DNA from: Brevundimonas sp. UBA7506
GTDB taxonomy: Bacteria > Pseudomonadota > Alphaproteobacteria > Caulobacterales > Caulobacteraceae
Length of the DNA: 64,000 nucleotides
Direction: 5' to 3'
NCBI RefSeq assembly: GCF_002479495.1
Contig: NZ_DLNQ01000010.1
Span: 211,742 to 275,741 of the forward strand
The notes below the pieces were generated by a model. That model did no database searches. It was not told where the DNA came from and was given only the letters and a program-made list of their open reading frames with translations. Shown here piece after piece: positions 9,137 to 17,297 of this stretch. A program made the position numbers and the translations under genes. Every line of letters starts with the position of its first letter. Position 1 is the first letter of the stretch.

Positions 9137-10438
9137 ATGATCACGCGCTATACCCGCCCCGAAGCCGTCGCCATCTGGTCGCAAGAGACCAAGTACAAGA
9201 TCTGGTTCGAGATCGAGGCCCACGCCGCCACCAAGATGGCGGAACTGGGCGTGATCCCGAAGGAATCGGCCGAGGCCATCTGGGCCAAGGGCAAGGACGC
9301 GACCTTCGACGCCGACCGCATCGACGAGATCGAGCGCACCACCAAGCACGACGTCATCGCCTTCCTGACCCATGTGTCGGAAATCGTCGGCGAGGAAGCC
9401 CGCTTCCTGCACCAGGGCATGACCTCCTCGGACGTGCTGGACACCTGCTTTGCGGTGCAACTGGCCCGCTCGACCGACCTGCTGCTGAGCGGCGTCGACC
9501 GGGTTCTGGCCGCGCTGGAAGTCCGCGCCAAGGAACACAAATACACCCCGACCGTGGGCCGTTCGCACGGCATCCACGCCGAGCCGGTGACCTTCGGCCT
9601 GAAGCTGGCCGGCTATCACGCCGAGTTCCAGCGGGCGAAACGCCGCCTGATCACGGCGCGCGAGGAGATCGCCACCTGCGCCATCTCGGGCGCCGTCGGC
9701 ACCTTCGCCAATGTCGATCCGGCCGTTGAACAATACGTCGCCGACCAGATGGGCCTGGCCGTCGAGCCCGTCTCGACCCAGGTCATCCCGCGCGACCGTC
9801 ACGCCGCCTACTTCGCCGCCCTGGGCGTCGTCGCCTCCTCGGTCGAGCGTCTGGCCGTCGAGATCCGCCACCTGCAGCGCACGGAAGTCCTCGAAGCCGA
9901 GGAGTTCTTCGACAAGGGTCAGAAGGGCTCGTCGGCCATGCCGCACAAGCGCAACCCGATCCTGACCGAGAACCTGACCGGTCTGGCCCGTCTGGTCCGC
10001 TCGGCCGTCACCCCGGCGATGGAGAACGTCGCCCTGTGGCACGAGCGGGACATCAGCCACTCCTCGGTCGAGCGCGGCATCGGCCCGGACGCCACCATCC
10101 ACCTGGACTTCGCCCTGCACCGTCTGGCGGGCGTGATCGAGCGTCTGAACATCTATCCCGAGAACATGCAGAAGAACCTCGACCGCCTGGGCGGCCTGGT
10201 CTTCTCGCAACGGGTCATGCTGGCCCTGACCCAGGAAGGCGTCTCGCGCGAGGACGCCTATGCGGCGGTTCAGGAGAACGCCATGAAGGTCTGGCGCGGC
10301 GAAGGCCGCTTCATCGACTTCCTCAAGGCCGACACCCGCGTCACCCTGCCCCACGACCAGCTCGAGGGCCTGTTCGACCTCGGCTACCACACCAAGAACG
10401 TCGATGTGGTCTTCAAGCGGGTGTTCGGCGAGGGCTGA
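9137..10438 (+). CDS. purB: Adenylosuccinate lyase
   Basis: PurB acts twice in purine synthesis, releasing fumarate from SAICAR and from adenylosuccinate. The 433-residue protein begins MITRYTRPEAVAIW. It has the catalytic His loop in VGRSHGIHAEP and the superfamily signature SSAMPHKRNP near residue 270. The stop codon overlaps the start of the next gene by one base (TGATG), so the 2OG oxygenase gene is likely translated from the same message. Confidence 0.97.
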   Translation: MITRYTRPEAVAIWSQETKYKIWFEIEAHAATKMAELGVIPKESAEAIWAKGKDATFDADRIDEIERTTKHDVIAFLTHVSEIVGEEARFLHQGMTSSDVLDTCFAVQLARSTDLLLSGVDRVLAALEVRAKEHKYTPTVGRSHGIHAEPVTFGLKLAGYHAEFQRAKRRLITAREEIATCAISGAVGTFANVDPAVEQYVADQMGLAVEPVSTQVIPRDRHAAYFAALGVVASSVERLAVEIRHLQRTEVLEAEEFFDKGQKGSSAMPHKRNPILTENLTGLARLVRSAVTPAMENVALWHERDISHSSVERGIGPDATIHLDFALHRLAGVIERLNIYPENMQKNLDRLGGLVFSQRVMLALTQEGVSREDAYAAVQENAMKVWRGEGRFIDFLKADTRVTLPHDQLEGLFDLGYHTKNVDVVFKRVFGEG

Positions 10439-11172
10439 TGAGCAGCGAGCCGCGCCTTCGCATCAACCCCGCGATAGACCTTCGCCAGGCGGCGGAGACC
10501 TTTCGGCGGGACGGGCTGGTCCAGATCAGCGACATCTTCGAACCGGATGTCGCTGAGTACCTGACCAATCTGGCGGAGACGCGCATCGACTGGGACCTCG
10601 CCTTTCAGGGTGAGGACGGCCGCCCGGCGGTTGTGGACCTGAAGCAGATTCGGTCGGGCGACGAAGCGGACGTCCGCCGCCGGCTGCACGCCATGACGGC
10701 GCGCGCCGGCGAAGGCTATGGCTTCCTCTACCTCGCCTACCCCCTCATCTCGGCCTATCTCGCGGGCCGGGATCCCGGCCACCCGATCCACCGCCTGACC
10801 GAGTTCCTGAATGACGAGTTCGTGCGTCTGGGGGCCGCGATCAGCGGGCGAACCGACATCGTCAAGGCGGACGGCCAGCTGACGCAGTATCGCCCCGGCG
10901 ACTTCATCGGCCTGCACAACGACATCGGCTCGGAAAAGAGCGACCGTTTGATCGCCTACACCCTGGGCCTGACACGGCGCTGGCGGCCGGACTGGGGCGG
11001 GCAGTTGCTGTTCCACGACGACGCCGGGGACGTGACCCGCGGATATGCGCCGCGCTGGAACACCCTGACCCTGTTCTCGGTGCCGCGGTATCACTCGGTC
11101 GCCCCGGTCGCGGTCTATGCCCAGGCCCCGCGCCTGTCCGTCGTCGGCTGGCTGAGAAATGCAGGCGGCTGA
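10438..11172 (+). CDS. 2-oxoglutarate/Fe(II)-dependent oxygenase
   Basis: A 244-residue predicted dioxygenase with the facial triad visible: HND in GDFIGLHNDIGS, the distal His in VPRYHSVAPV, and an Arg for 2-oxoglutarate in LSVVGWLRN. The N-terminal part holds a typical short lead-in (FRRDGLVQISDIF). Members of this fold hydroxylate proteins or small molecules or repair nucleobases; the substrate here is not evident. The start overlaps the purB stop. Its 3' end overlaps by 14 bases a gene for a hypoxanthine-DNA glycosylase, which hints at a nucleobase-related role (inference). Confidence 0.88.
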   Translation: MSSEPRLRINPAIDLRQAAETFRRDGLVQISDIFEPDVAEYLTNLAETRIDWDLAFQGEDGRPAVVDLKQIRSGDEADVRRRLHAMTARAGEGYGFLYLAYPLISAYLAGRDPGHPIHRLTEFLNDEFVRLGAAISGRTDIVKADGQLTQYRPGDFIGLHNDIGSEKSDRLIAYTLGLTRRWRPDWGGQLLFHDDAGDVTRGYAPRWNTLTLFSVPRYHSVAPVAVYAQAPRLSVVGWLRNAGG

Positions 11173-11674
11173 CGATCGCGAACGAAAGCGGGCCTTCGAT
11201 CCCGTCGCGAACGCCGACACCCGGATCTTGATCCTGGGCAGCCTGCCCGGTGAAGCCTCGCTGGCGGCGGGCCAATATTACGCCCATCCCAGGAACGCCT
11301 TCTGGCGACTGATGGGAGGCCTGCTCGATCAGCCTGACCTGCATCAGCAAGCCTACGAGGAGCGGCTGATCACGCTTCTGGCGCGCGGCGTCGGTCTTTG
11401 GGACACGGTCGCCGAGGCGGAGAGGATCGGCAGCCTCGACGCCGCCATTCGGCTGCCCCTCCATGCCGACCTTCCGGCGCTCGTCGCAGCCTTGCCGAAG
11501 CTGAAGGCCGTCGCCTTCAACGGCGGGCTGGCGGCGAAGCTGGGCCGGCGCATCCTGGGCGATCTGCACGGCGTCACCCTGATCGATCTGCCGTCGTCCA
11601 GTCCGGCGCACGCAATATCCTTGTCGGCAAAGGCGGAAAGCTGGGCCATACTGGGCGACTTCCTTCCCGATTAA
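11159..11674 (+). CDS. Hypoxanthine (deoxyinosine)-DNA glycosylase, UDG superfamily
   Basis: The 171-residue protein belongs to the MUG/TDG-like branch that excises hypoxanthine from DNA. GSLPGEASLAAGQYYAHPRN near residues 27-46 is the family active-site block, and LPSSSPAH near the end is the second motif. It overlaps the preceding oxygenase gene by 14 bases and is 12 bases from purU, so purB, the oxygenase, this gene and purU probably form one transcript. Confidence 0.88.
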   Translation: MQAADDRERKRAFDPVANADTRILILGSLPGEASLAAGQYYAHPRNAFWRLMGGLLDQPDLHQQAYEERLITLLARGVGLWDTVAEAERIGSLDAAIRLPLHADLPALVAALPKLKAVAFNGGLAAKLGRRILGDLHGVTLIDLPSSSPAHAISLSAKAESWAILGDFLPD

Positions 11675-11686
11675 GTCGACCGCCCG

Positions 11687-12526
11687 ATGATCCTGACCCT
11701 GTCCTGCCCCGACCGCCACGGCATCGTGGCGGCCGTCTCCGCCTTCCTGCTGGAGCGGGACGCCAACATCTCGGACGCCCAGCAGTTCGGCGACGCCCTG
11801 AGCGGCTACTTCTTCATGCGGGTGGTGTTCGAGCCGGCCGAAGGAGACGCCGAGGCCGCTCTTCGAGACGGCTTCGCGCCGTTGGCCCAGCGGTTCGAGA
11901 TGGACTGGACCCTGCGCGGGCCCGAGCCGCGCAAGGTGATGATCCTGACCTCGCGGTTCGATCACTGCCTGGCCGACCTGCTGTATCGCTGGCGCATCGA
12001 CGAACTGCCGATGCAGGTGACGGCCGTGGTCTCCAACCATCCGCGCGACATGATCGGCCACGTCGATCTGGGCGACCTGCCCTTCCACCACCTGCCGATG
12101 AGCGGCGACAAGGCGGCGCAGGAGGCGCGCCTGCTGGCCCTGATCGAAGAAACCGGGACCGAACTGGTGGTGCTGGCGCGCTACATGCAGGTCCTGTCAG
12201 ACGACCTGGCCGGGCGGCTGGCGGGGCGCTGCATCAACATCCACCATTCCTTTCTGCCGGGGTTCAAGGGGGCCAAGCCCTATCATCAGGCCCATGCGCG
12301 CGGCGTGAAGGTGATCGGCGCCACGGCCCACTATGTCACCGCCGACCTCGACGAAGGCCCCATCATCGAGCAGGACGTGGAGCGCATCAGCCACCGCGAC
12401 GCCCCCGCCGATCTGATCCGCAAGGGCCGCGACATTGAGCGCCGCGTTCTGGCCCGCGCCGTCTCCCATCACCTGCACGACCGTGTCCTGATGCACGACG
12501 GAAAGACGATCGTTTTCGCCGACTGA
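11687..12526 (+). CDS. purU: Formyltetrahydrofolate deformylase
   Basis: PurU hydrolyses 10-formyl-THF to formate and THF. The formate feeds PurT, whose gene is also in this window at 28.9 kb. An ACT regulatory domain occupies about residues 1-75 ([19 protein letters not shown]), followed by a formyltransferase-type catalytic domain with the [20 protein letters not shown] block. Length (279 aa) is normal for the family. A GC-rich hairpin without a clear T-run lies at 12569-12588. Confidence 0.95.
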   Translation: MILTLSCPDRHGIVAAVSAFLLERDANISDAQQFGDALSGYFFMRVVFEPAEGDAEAALRDGFAPLAQRFEMDWTLRGPEPRKVMILTSRFDHCLADLLYRWRIDELPMQVTAVVSNHPRDMIGHVDLGDLPFHHLPMSGDKAAQEARLLALIEETGTELVVLARYMQVLSDDLAGRLAGRCINIHHSFLPGFKGAKPYHQAHARGVKVIGATAHYVTADLDEGPIIEQDVERISHRDAPADLIRKGRDIERRVLARAVSHHLHDRVLMHDGKTIVFAD

Positions 12527-12650
12527 GGGCGCGTGGCGATCACAGGTCGCGCCGGATAATTTGAAGAAGGCCGCATCCTTTTGCGGCCCTCGACCGTAGT
12601 TCTCCCCGACGCCGCGCCCCAAACCGAGCGGACGTCGATGGAGAGACGCC

Positions 12651-13283
12651 ATGAAAATCACCCGAACCGCCACCCTCGCCACCGTATCCGTCGCCGCTCT
12701 GCTGGCGCTGGCCGCCTGCGGCAACAACGACACCAAGGTCGAGAAGGCCCCGGCCGACGCCATGCCCGCCGAGCCCGCCGCCATGACCCCCATGGCGACC
12801 GAGCCCATGGTCGGCGGCGTGGCCATGAACCCCGCCGACAACATCGTCGCCAACGCCTCCAAGGCGCCGAACCTGACCACCCTGGTCGCCGCGGTGCAGG
12901 CCGCCGGACTGGCCACGACCCTGCAAGGGGCCGGGCCCTTCACCGTTTTCGCCCCGGACAACGCCGCTTTTGAAAAGATCCCGGCGGCCACGCGTGAAGG
13001 CCTGATGCAACCGGCCCAAAAGGCCGCCCTGACCAAGATCCTGACCTATCACGTCGTGCCCGGTCGACTGACCGCCGCCGACATCGCCGCCGAGGCCCAG
13101 AAGGGCGGCGGAACCGCCACCCTGACCACGGTCCAGGGCGAGAAGCTGACCGTCAAGGACGCCGGCGGCGGCAAGTGGACCATCACCGACGCCAAGGGCG
13201 GAACCTCGACCATCACCCAGGCCGACGTCGGCCAGTCGAACGGCGTGGTCCACGTCATCGACACGGTGCTGATGCCGAAGTAA
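12651..13283 (+). CDS. Fasciclin (FAS1)-domain lipoprotein
   Basis: A 210-residue lipoprotein. The signal peptide ends in the lipobox LALAAC at residue 24. A Pro/Ala/Met-rich linker follows to about residue 65, then a single FAS1 domain with the two conserved blocks GPFTVFAPDNAAFEKIP and NGVVHVIDTVLMPK. FAS1 proteins mediate adhesion or carbohydrate contact at the cell surface; the partner is unknown. It stands alone between purU and a strong bidirectional terminator. Confidence 0.9.
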   Translation: MKITRTATLATVSVAALLALAACGNNDTKVEKAPADAMPAEPAAMTPMATEPMVGGVAMNPADNIVANASKAPNLTTLVAAVQAAGLATTLQGAGPFTVFAPDNAAFEKIPAATREGLMQPAQKAALTKILTYHVVPGRLTAADIAAEAQKGGGTATLTTVQGEKLTVKDAGGGKWTITDAKGGTSTITQADVGQSNGVVHVIDTVLMPK

Positions 13284-13296
13284 CGACCTTGAATGA

Positions 13297-13332
13297 AGAA
13301 GGGCCGCTGCCGTCGCCGGCAGCGGCCCTTCT
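13297..13332. terminator. Bidirectional terminator between convergent genes
   Basis: A perfect 15-base stem (13297-13311 with 13318-13332) closes a six-base loop. It lies between the convergent fasciclin and DUF1476 genes. T-rich flanks are short, but the stem can serve both strands. Confidence 0.8.
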
Positions 13333-13356
13333 GATTTCGGTCGGGGGGAGCTGAGC

Positions 13357-13680
13357 TTACTCGCCGGCGCGAATCTGTTCGCGGGCGATCGAGGCCAGTT
13401 CGTCCATCTTGGAGCGCAATTCGCCCTCGGACACCGTCAGGCCCGAAGCCTTGAAGTCGCCGGCGATCTTGCGGAAGACGTCTTCCTCGCCCGGCTGCTC
13501 GAAGTCGGCGCGAACCACGGCGGCGGCGTATTGCTCGGCGCTGTCGGCCGACAGCTCCATCTTCTCGGCCGCCCACAGGCCCAGCATCTTGTTACGACGC
13601 GCGATGGCCTTGAACTCTTGTTCCTGATCGAGGGCGTATTTGGACTCGTAGCCCTTTTCCCGATCGTCGAAGGTCGTCAT
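13357..13680 (-). CDS. DUF1476 protein, F1-ATPase zeta-subunit type inhibitor
   Basis: The 107-residue protein starts [20 protein letters not shown] and matches DUF1476. In Paracoccus this protein is the zeta subunit that blocks ATP hydrolysis by F1-ATPase through its N-terminus. The body is all helical, with the typical [12 protein letters not shown] and a C-terminal REQIRAGE. The start at 13680 was preferred to an upstream in-frame ATG at 13722, since family members begin MTTFDDRE. The divergent purC gene begins 262 bases away. Confidence 0.9.
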   Translation of the reverse strand: MTTFDDREKGYESKYALDQEQEFKAIARRNKMLGLWAAEKMELSADSAEQYAAAVVRADFEQPGEEDVFRKIAGDFKASGLTVSEGELRSKMDELASIAREQIRAGE

Positions 13681-13942
13681 GCGCGTAGTCACTCCAGTGG
13701 CGGACGGAATTAGGGTCCGCAACGCCGTCTATAGCCCCCTCGCGCGCGAACGCAACCGGACTCGCGGTCGCGGTACTGACGCTGGGTTACAGGAGGATAT
13801 TTGTGTCACAGGCCCCGTTCGGCTAAAGGGCGTGCGGTCTTATATAGCCGCCGTCGATTCAGGATCGCGCCGCCCACAATCGCAGGGCCGCGCGCTTTTC
13901 GTTTTGAGGCCGTCCGTTTCCTCCCCGTCCGGGACCCGAGTG

Positions 13943-14701
13943 ATGAACACCAAGCGCAAGAAGCTCTATGAGGGCAAGGCCAAGATCCTGTACGAGGGTC
14001 CAGAGCCGGGCACGCTGATCCAGTATTTCAAGGACGACGCGACCGCCTTCAACGCGCAGAAGAAGGCGACCCTGGAAGGCAAGGGCGTCATCAACAACCG
14101 CATCAGCGAATTCATCATGTCGCGCCTGAACTCGATCGGCGTGACCAACCACTTCATCAAGCGCCTGAACCTGCGCGAGCAGCTGATCCGCGAAGTCGAG
14201 ATCATTCCGCTGGAAGTCGTCTGCCGCAACGTCGTCGCCGGTTCGCTGGCCACGCGCCTGGGTCAGGAAGAGGGCACGCCCCTGCCCCGTTCGATCATCG
14301 AATTCTACTACAAGAAGGATGAGCTGAACGACCCGATGGTGACCGAAGAGCACATCACCGCCTTCAACTGGGCCACGACCCAGGAACTCGACGACATCCT
14401 GGCGATGACGGTCCGCGTCAACGACTACCTGTGCGGCATGTTCGGCGCGGTCGGCATCACCCTGGTCGACTTCAAGATCGAGTTCGGCCGCGTGTGGGAA
14501 AACGACTTCGCCCGCGTCATCCTGGCCGACGAGATCAGCCCGGACAGCTGCCGTCTGTGGGACTCGACCACCGGCGAGAAACTGGACAAGGACCGCTTCC
14601 GTCGCGACATGGGCGACGTGATCGAAAGCTACACCGAGGTGGCCCGCCGCCTCGGCATCATGAAGGACATGCCGACCGTGATCCAAGGAGGACTGCACTA
14701 A
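13943..14701 (+). CDS. purC: Phosphoribosylaminoimidazole-succinocarboxamide synthase
   Basis: PurC couples CAIR to aspartate (SAICAR synthetase) in purine synthesis. The 252-residue protein starts [18 protein letters not shown] after a short head and has [12 protein letters not shown] and [12 protein letters not shown] 13943 was chosen because the longer open frame back to 13679 crosses a region with no family resemblance. The purC stop overlaps the purS start by one base. The 262 bases upstream hold no RNA gene that I could recognise, only a very short frame with a good ribosome site at 13803. Confidence 0.96.
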   Translation: MNTKRKKLYEGKAKILYEGPEPGTLIQYFKDDATAFNAQKKATLEGKGVINNRISEFIMSRLNSIGVTNHFIKRLNLREQLIREVEIIPLEVVCRNVVAGSLATRLGQEEGTPLPRSIIEFYYKKDELNDPMVTEEHITAFNWATTQELDDILAMTVRVNDYLCGMFGAVGITLVDFKIEFGRVWENDFARVILADEISPDSCRLWDSTTGEKLDKDRFRRDMGDVIESYTEVARRLGIMKDMPTVIQGGLH

Positions 14702-14940
14702 TGGCCAAGGTGAAAGTTCACGTCTTCCTGAAGCCCGGCGTCCTGGACGTTCAGGGCAAGGCCGTTGAAGGCGCACTGCAGGGTCTGGGCTGGGCCGGCG
14801 TCGCCAACGCCCGCGTCGGCAAGATGATCGAGTTCGATCTCGACGACAGCGTTTCCGACAAGGAAGCCGAGGTGAAACGCATGTGCGACACCCTGCTGGC
14901 CAACACGGTCATCGAAAGCTACCGGATCGAAGTCGCCTGA
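14701..14940 (+). CDS. purS: Phosphoribosylformylglycinamidine synthase subunit PurS
   Basis: The 79-residue small subunit bridges PurQ and PurL in the three-part FGAM synthetase. It starts [19 protein letters not shown] and ends YRIEVA, as is standard. It overlaps purC by one base and is followed by a textbook terminator. The other two subunits are at 18.6 kb (purQ) and 20.5 kb (purL), separated by unrelated genes. Confidence 0.95.
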   Translation: MAKVKVHVFLKPGVLDVQGKAVEGALQGLGWAGVANARVGKMIEFDLDDSVSDKEAEVKRMCDTLLANTVIESYRIEVA

Positions 14941-14962
14941 GGGCGAATAAGGTTTGACGATC

Positions 14963-14989
14963 AAGGCCGCTCGAAGGAGCGGCCTTTTT
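14963..14989 (+). terminator. Rho-independent terminator after purS
   Basis: A ten-base perfect stem (AAGGCCGCTC with GAGCGGCCTT) with a GAAG loop is followed by five T. It ends the purCS transcript and lies just beyond the 3' end of the convergent methyltransferase gene. Confidence 0.92.
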
Positions 14990-14993
14990 CATA

Positions 14994-16193
14994 TCATTCG
15001 CACAGATAGTCCCGGCTCAGCGGCACGGCGGTCTGATGCTTCGCCAACTGCAGTTGGAAGACCATGTGGCCCAGTTCGCGGAAGGCGACCTCGCTGGCGG
15101 CCAGATAGAACTCCCACATCCGGCAGAACCGCTCGTCGTACATCGTCAGCGCCTCGTCGCGCCGCGCCAGAAACCGCGTCCGCCACGCCTTCAGCGTCTC
15201 GGCGTAGTGCAGGCGCAGCACCTCCATGTCCGTGACCCACAGGCCCGCGCGCTCGATGGCCGGCAGGACCTCGGACAGGGCCGGGATATAGCCGCCGGGG
15301 AAGATGTATTTGCGGATGAAGGGCTGGGTGCGGCTGGGCGGGGTCTTGCGGCCGATGGAATGGATCACCGCCACCCCGTCGTCCGCGAGCAGGCGCGCCA
15401 CGCCGTCGAAATATTCCTGATAGTTCGGCGCCCCGACATGCTCGAACATGCCGACCGAGATGATGCGGTCAAAGGTCTGTTGCAGGTCGCGATAGTCCTG
15501 CAGCCGGAACTCGGCCCGGTCGGCCAGGCCGCGCGCCGCCGCCCGCTCGTTGGCCGTGCGGTGCTGTTCGGTCGACAAGGTGACGCCGGTGACCCGCGCG
15601 CCGCGTTCGGCCATCGACAGGCCCAGGCCGCCCCAGCCGCAACCGATGTCCAGCGCGCTCTGCCCCGGCGTCAGCAGCAGCTTGTCGATCAGCCGCCGCT
15701 TCTTGGCGACCTGAGCCTGTTCCAGCGAGGCCTGCGGCGTCTCGAAGAAGGCGCAGGAATATTGCAGGTCCTCGTCCAGAAACAGCCGATAGAAGTCGAC
15801 CGTCAGGTCATAGTGGTGGTGGACATTGCTGCGCGCGTGCAGCCGGTCATTGGCCTGTTCCGCGCCGCGCCGGATGCGTTGCAGCAGGGTCAGCTTCCCC
15901 GTGCGCCGGCGGATCGCCAGTTGCGAGGTCGTCAGTTGCAGGAAGTCGTAGATGTCGCCGCCCTCGACCCGGAAGGTTCCGTCCATGAAGGCCTCGCCCA
16001 AGGCCAATTCCGGATTGGCGGCGATGGCCAGAGCGGTTTTCGTATCCGCGATCTCGGCCGTCAGTTCAGGCGTTCCCGGCCCCGCCGTCAGCTCGCGCCC
16101 GTCCGGCAGACGCACCCGTACGGACCGCGTCAGGAAGGTCTGATCAAGAAGGGCTTGCAGCATCCGGCGCTCCGCGCTTTGAACCTGGATCAA
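14994..16193 (-). CDS. cfa: Cyclopropane-fatty-acyl-phospholipid synthase
   Basis: The 399-residue enzyme would transfer a methylene group from S-adenosylmethionine to unsaturated phospholipid acyl chains. The SAM loop LDIGCGWGGLGLSMA lies near residues 215-229. YSCAFF carries the family Cys, and ISVGMFEHVG and FIRKYIFPGGYIP mark the lipid-binding part. The gene is single and convergent with purS. Confidence 0.92.
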   Translation of the reverse strand: MIQVQSAERRMLQALLDQTFLTRSVRVRLPDGRELTAGPGTPELTAEIADTKTALAIAANPELALGEAFMDGTFRVEGGDIYDFLQLTTSQLAIRRRTGKLTLLQRIRRGAEQANDRLHARSNVHHHYDLTVDFYRLFLDEDLQYSCAFFETPQASLEQAQVAKKRRLIDKLLLTPGQSALDIGCGWGGLGLSMAERGARVTGVTLSTEQHRTANERAAARGLADRAEFRLQDYRDLQQTFDRIISVGMFEHVGAPNYQEYFDGVARLLADDGVAVIHSIGRKTPPSRTQPFIRKYIFPGGYIPALSEVLPAIERAGLWVTDMEVLRLHYAETLKAWRTRFLARRDEALTMYDERFCRMWEFYLAASEVAFRELGHMVFQLQLAKHQTAVPLSRDYLCE

Positions 16194-16279
16194 GCTTGGC
16201 TAGGAACAGACTGTCGCAGCGCAACGGTGTGGAAGCCCGACCGTTCCGTTGACGAACCAGATACAAGGGAGCGCCGCCG

Positions 16280-16765
16280 TTGACCTTCACCCTTACCTCC
16301 GCCGATATCCGCGACGGCGGCGTCCTGCCCGACGCCCAGGTGAAGGCCCTGGGCGACACCTCGCCCCAGTTGTCCTGGTCCGGCGCGCCGGAAGGTACGA
16401 AAAGCTTCGCCGTCACCTGTTATGATCCCGACGCGCCGACCGGCTCGGGCTTCTGGCACTGGACCGTGGCCAACATCCCCGCCGATGTGACCGAACTGGC
16501 GGCGGGCGCAGGCGCCGTCGGCGGCGCCAACCTGCCCAGGGACGCGGTTCAGGGGCGCACCGACTATGGCGAGGCCGGTTTCGGCGGCGCCGCCCCGCCC
16601 CCAGGCCACGGCCCGCACCGCTATATCTTCACCGTCTTCGCCGTGGACGTGGACCATCTGCCGGTGAGCGCCGACAACTCGGGCGCCGTCTTCGGCTTCA
16701 ACCTGCACTTCCATACCCTGGCCAAGGCCTCAATCACCGCCACCTACGAGAACACCGGCGAGTGA
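16280..16765 (+). CDS. YbhB/YbcL family PEBP-like protein
   Basis: A 161-residue phosphatidylethanolamine-binding-protein fold, related to the Raf kinase inhibitor family. Typical strings are SPQLSWSGAPEGTKSFAVTCYDPDAP and FWHWTVANIPA; GHGPHRYIFTVFAVD gives the ligand-pocket His. The start appears to be TTG, with AAGGGA ten bases upstream. No signal peptide. The stop overlaps the start of the next gene (GTGA), so they are coupled. Confidence 0.9.
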   Translation: MTFTLTSADIRDGGVLPDAQVKALGDTSPQLSWSGAPEGTKSFAVTCYDPDAPTGSGFWHWTVANIPADVTELAAGAGAVGGANLPRDAVQGRTDYGEAGFGGAAPPPGHGPHRYIFTVFAVDVDHLPVSADNSGAVFGFNLHFHTLAKASITATYENTGE

Positions 16766-17187
16766 CGGCAGCGGCGCTCGACCATGACCAGAGGCTGGCG
16801 GCGGTTCCCGAACTGTACCGCCGCCTGATGGCCCAACCGCTCAAGGCCCTGACGCGAGCGCGGCTGCCGGCGTCGGGGGCGGTCTATGTCTTCTATCAGG
16901 AGGACGAGCCGATCCATGTGGGCAGCCCGCCCCATCTGGAGGAACAGATGCTGGTGCCGTCGCTGCGCCTGGCGCTGGCCGCCCAGGTGCACAAGCCCAG
17001 CCACGGCGCCGCCCGGATCAGCGTCAGCGAGCCCCCGCCTCGACCCGGTCGCCGCAAACCAATCAAGGCGCGCTGGCTGACTGTGCCCGAGGGTCACGAC
17101 CGGTTGCTGCTGGAGCTGTACGCCGCCCAGACCCTGGGCCTGTCGGTGTCGCACCCCAAGGTCCGCGCCGAGCTGGCCGCCGCCTGA
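16762..17187 (+). CDS. Degenerate GIY-YIG-like small protein
   Basis: A 141-residue protein with no certain family. VYVFYQEDEPIHVGSP at about residues 41-56 has the shape of a GIY-YIG nuclease core (x-V-Y, then x-V-G), and PSHGAARIS recalls the SHNSA block of small GIY-YIG proteins. The catalytic Tyr and Arg are not evident, so nuclease activity is doubtful. The GTG start overlaps the preceding stop. Confidence 0.55.
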   Translation: MTAAALDHDQRLAAVPELYRRLMAQPLKALTRARLPASGAVYVFYQEDEPIHVGSPPHLEEQMLVPSLRLALAAQVHKPSHGAARISVSEPPPRPGRRKPIKARWLTVPEGHDRLLLELYAAQTLGLSVSHPKVRAELAAA

Positions 17188-17297
17188 ACCACGCCGCAAA
17201 CAAAGCGTGATGACCTGATCGCCCCGCCAAGGTTGCGCCTCTGGCGGCGAACCCTATTTTGCGACGCAGCGTAAAGTTTGTTGCATTGCGATAGTTC

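Noticed and set aside
12569..12588. Terminator after purU
   Set aside because: A GGCCGCA/TGCGGCC stem is present but no T-run follows, so it was not listed as a terminator.
13681..13942. Riboswitch or tRNA in the gap before purC
   Set aside because: I could not find a cloverleaf or a known purine-sensing motif; only a tiny frame with a ribosome site stands out.
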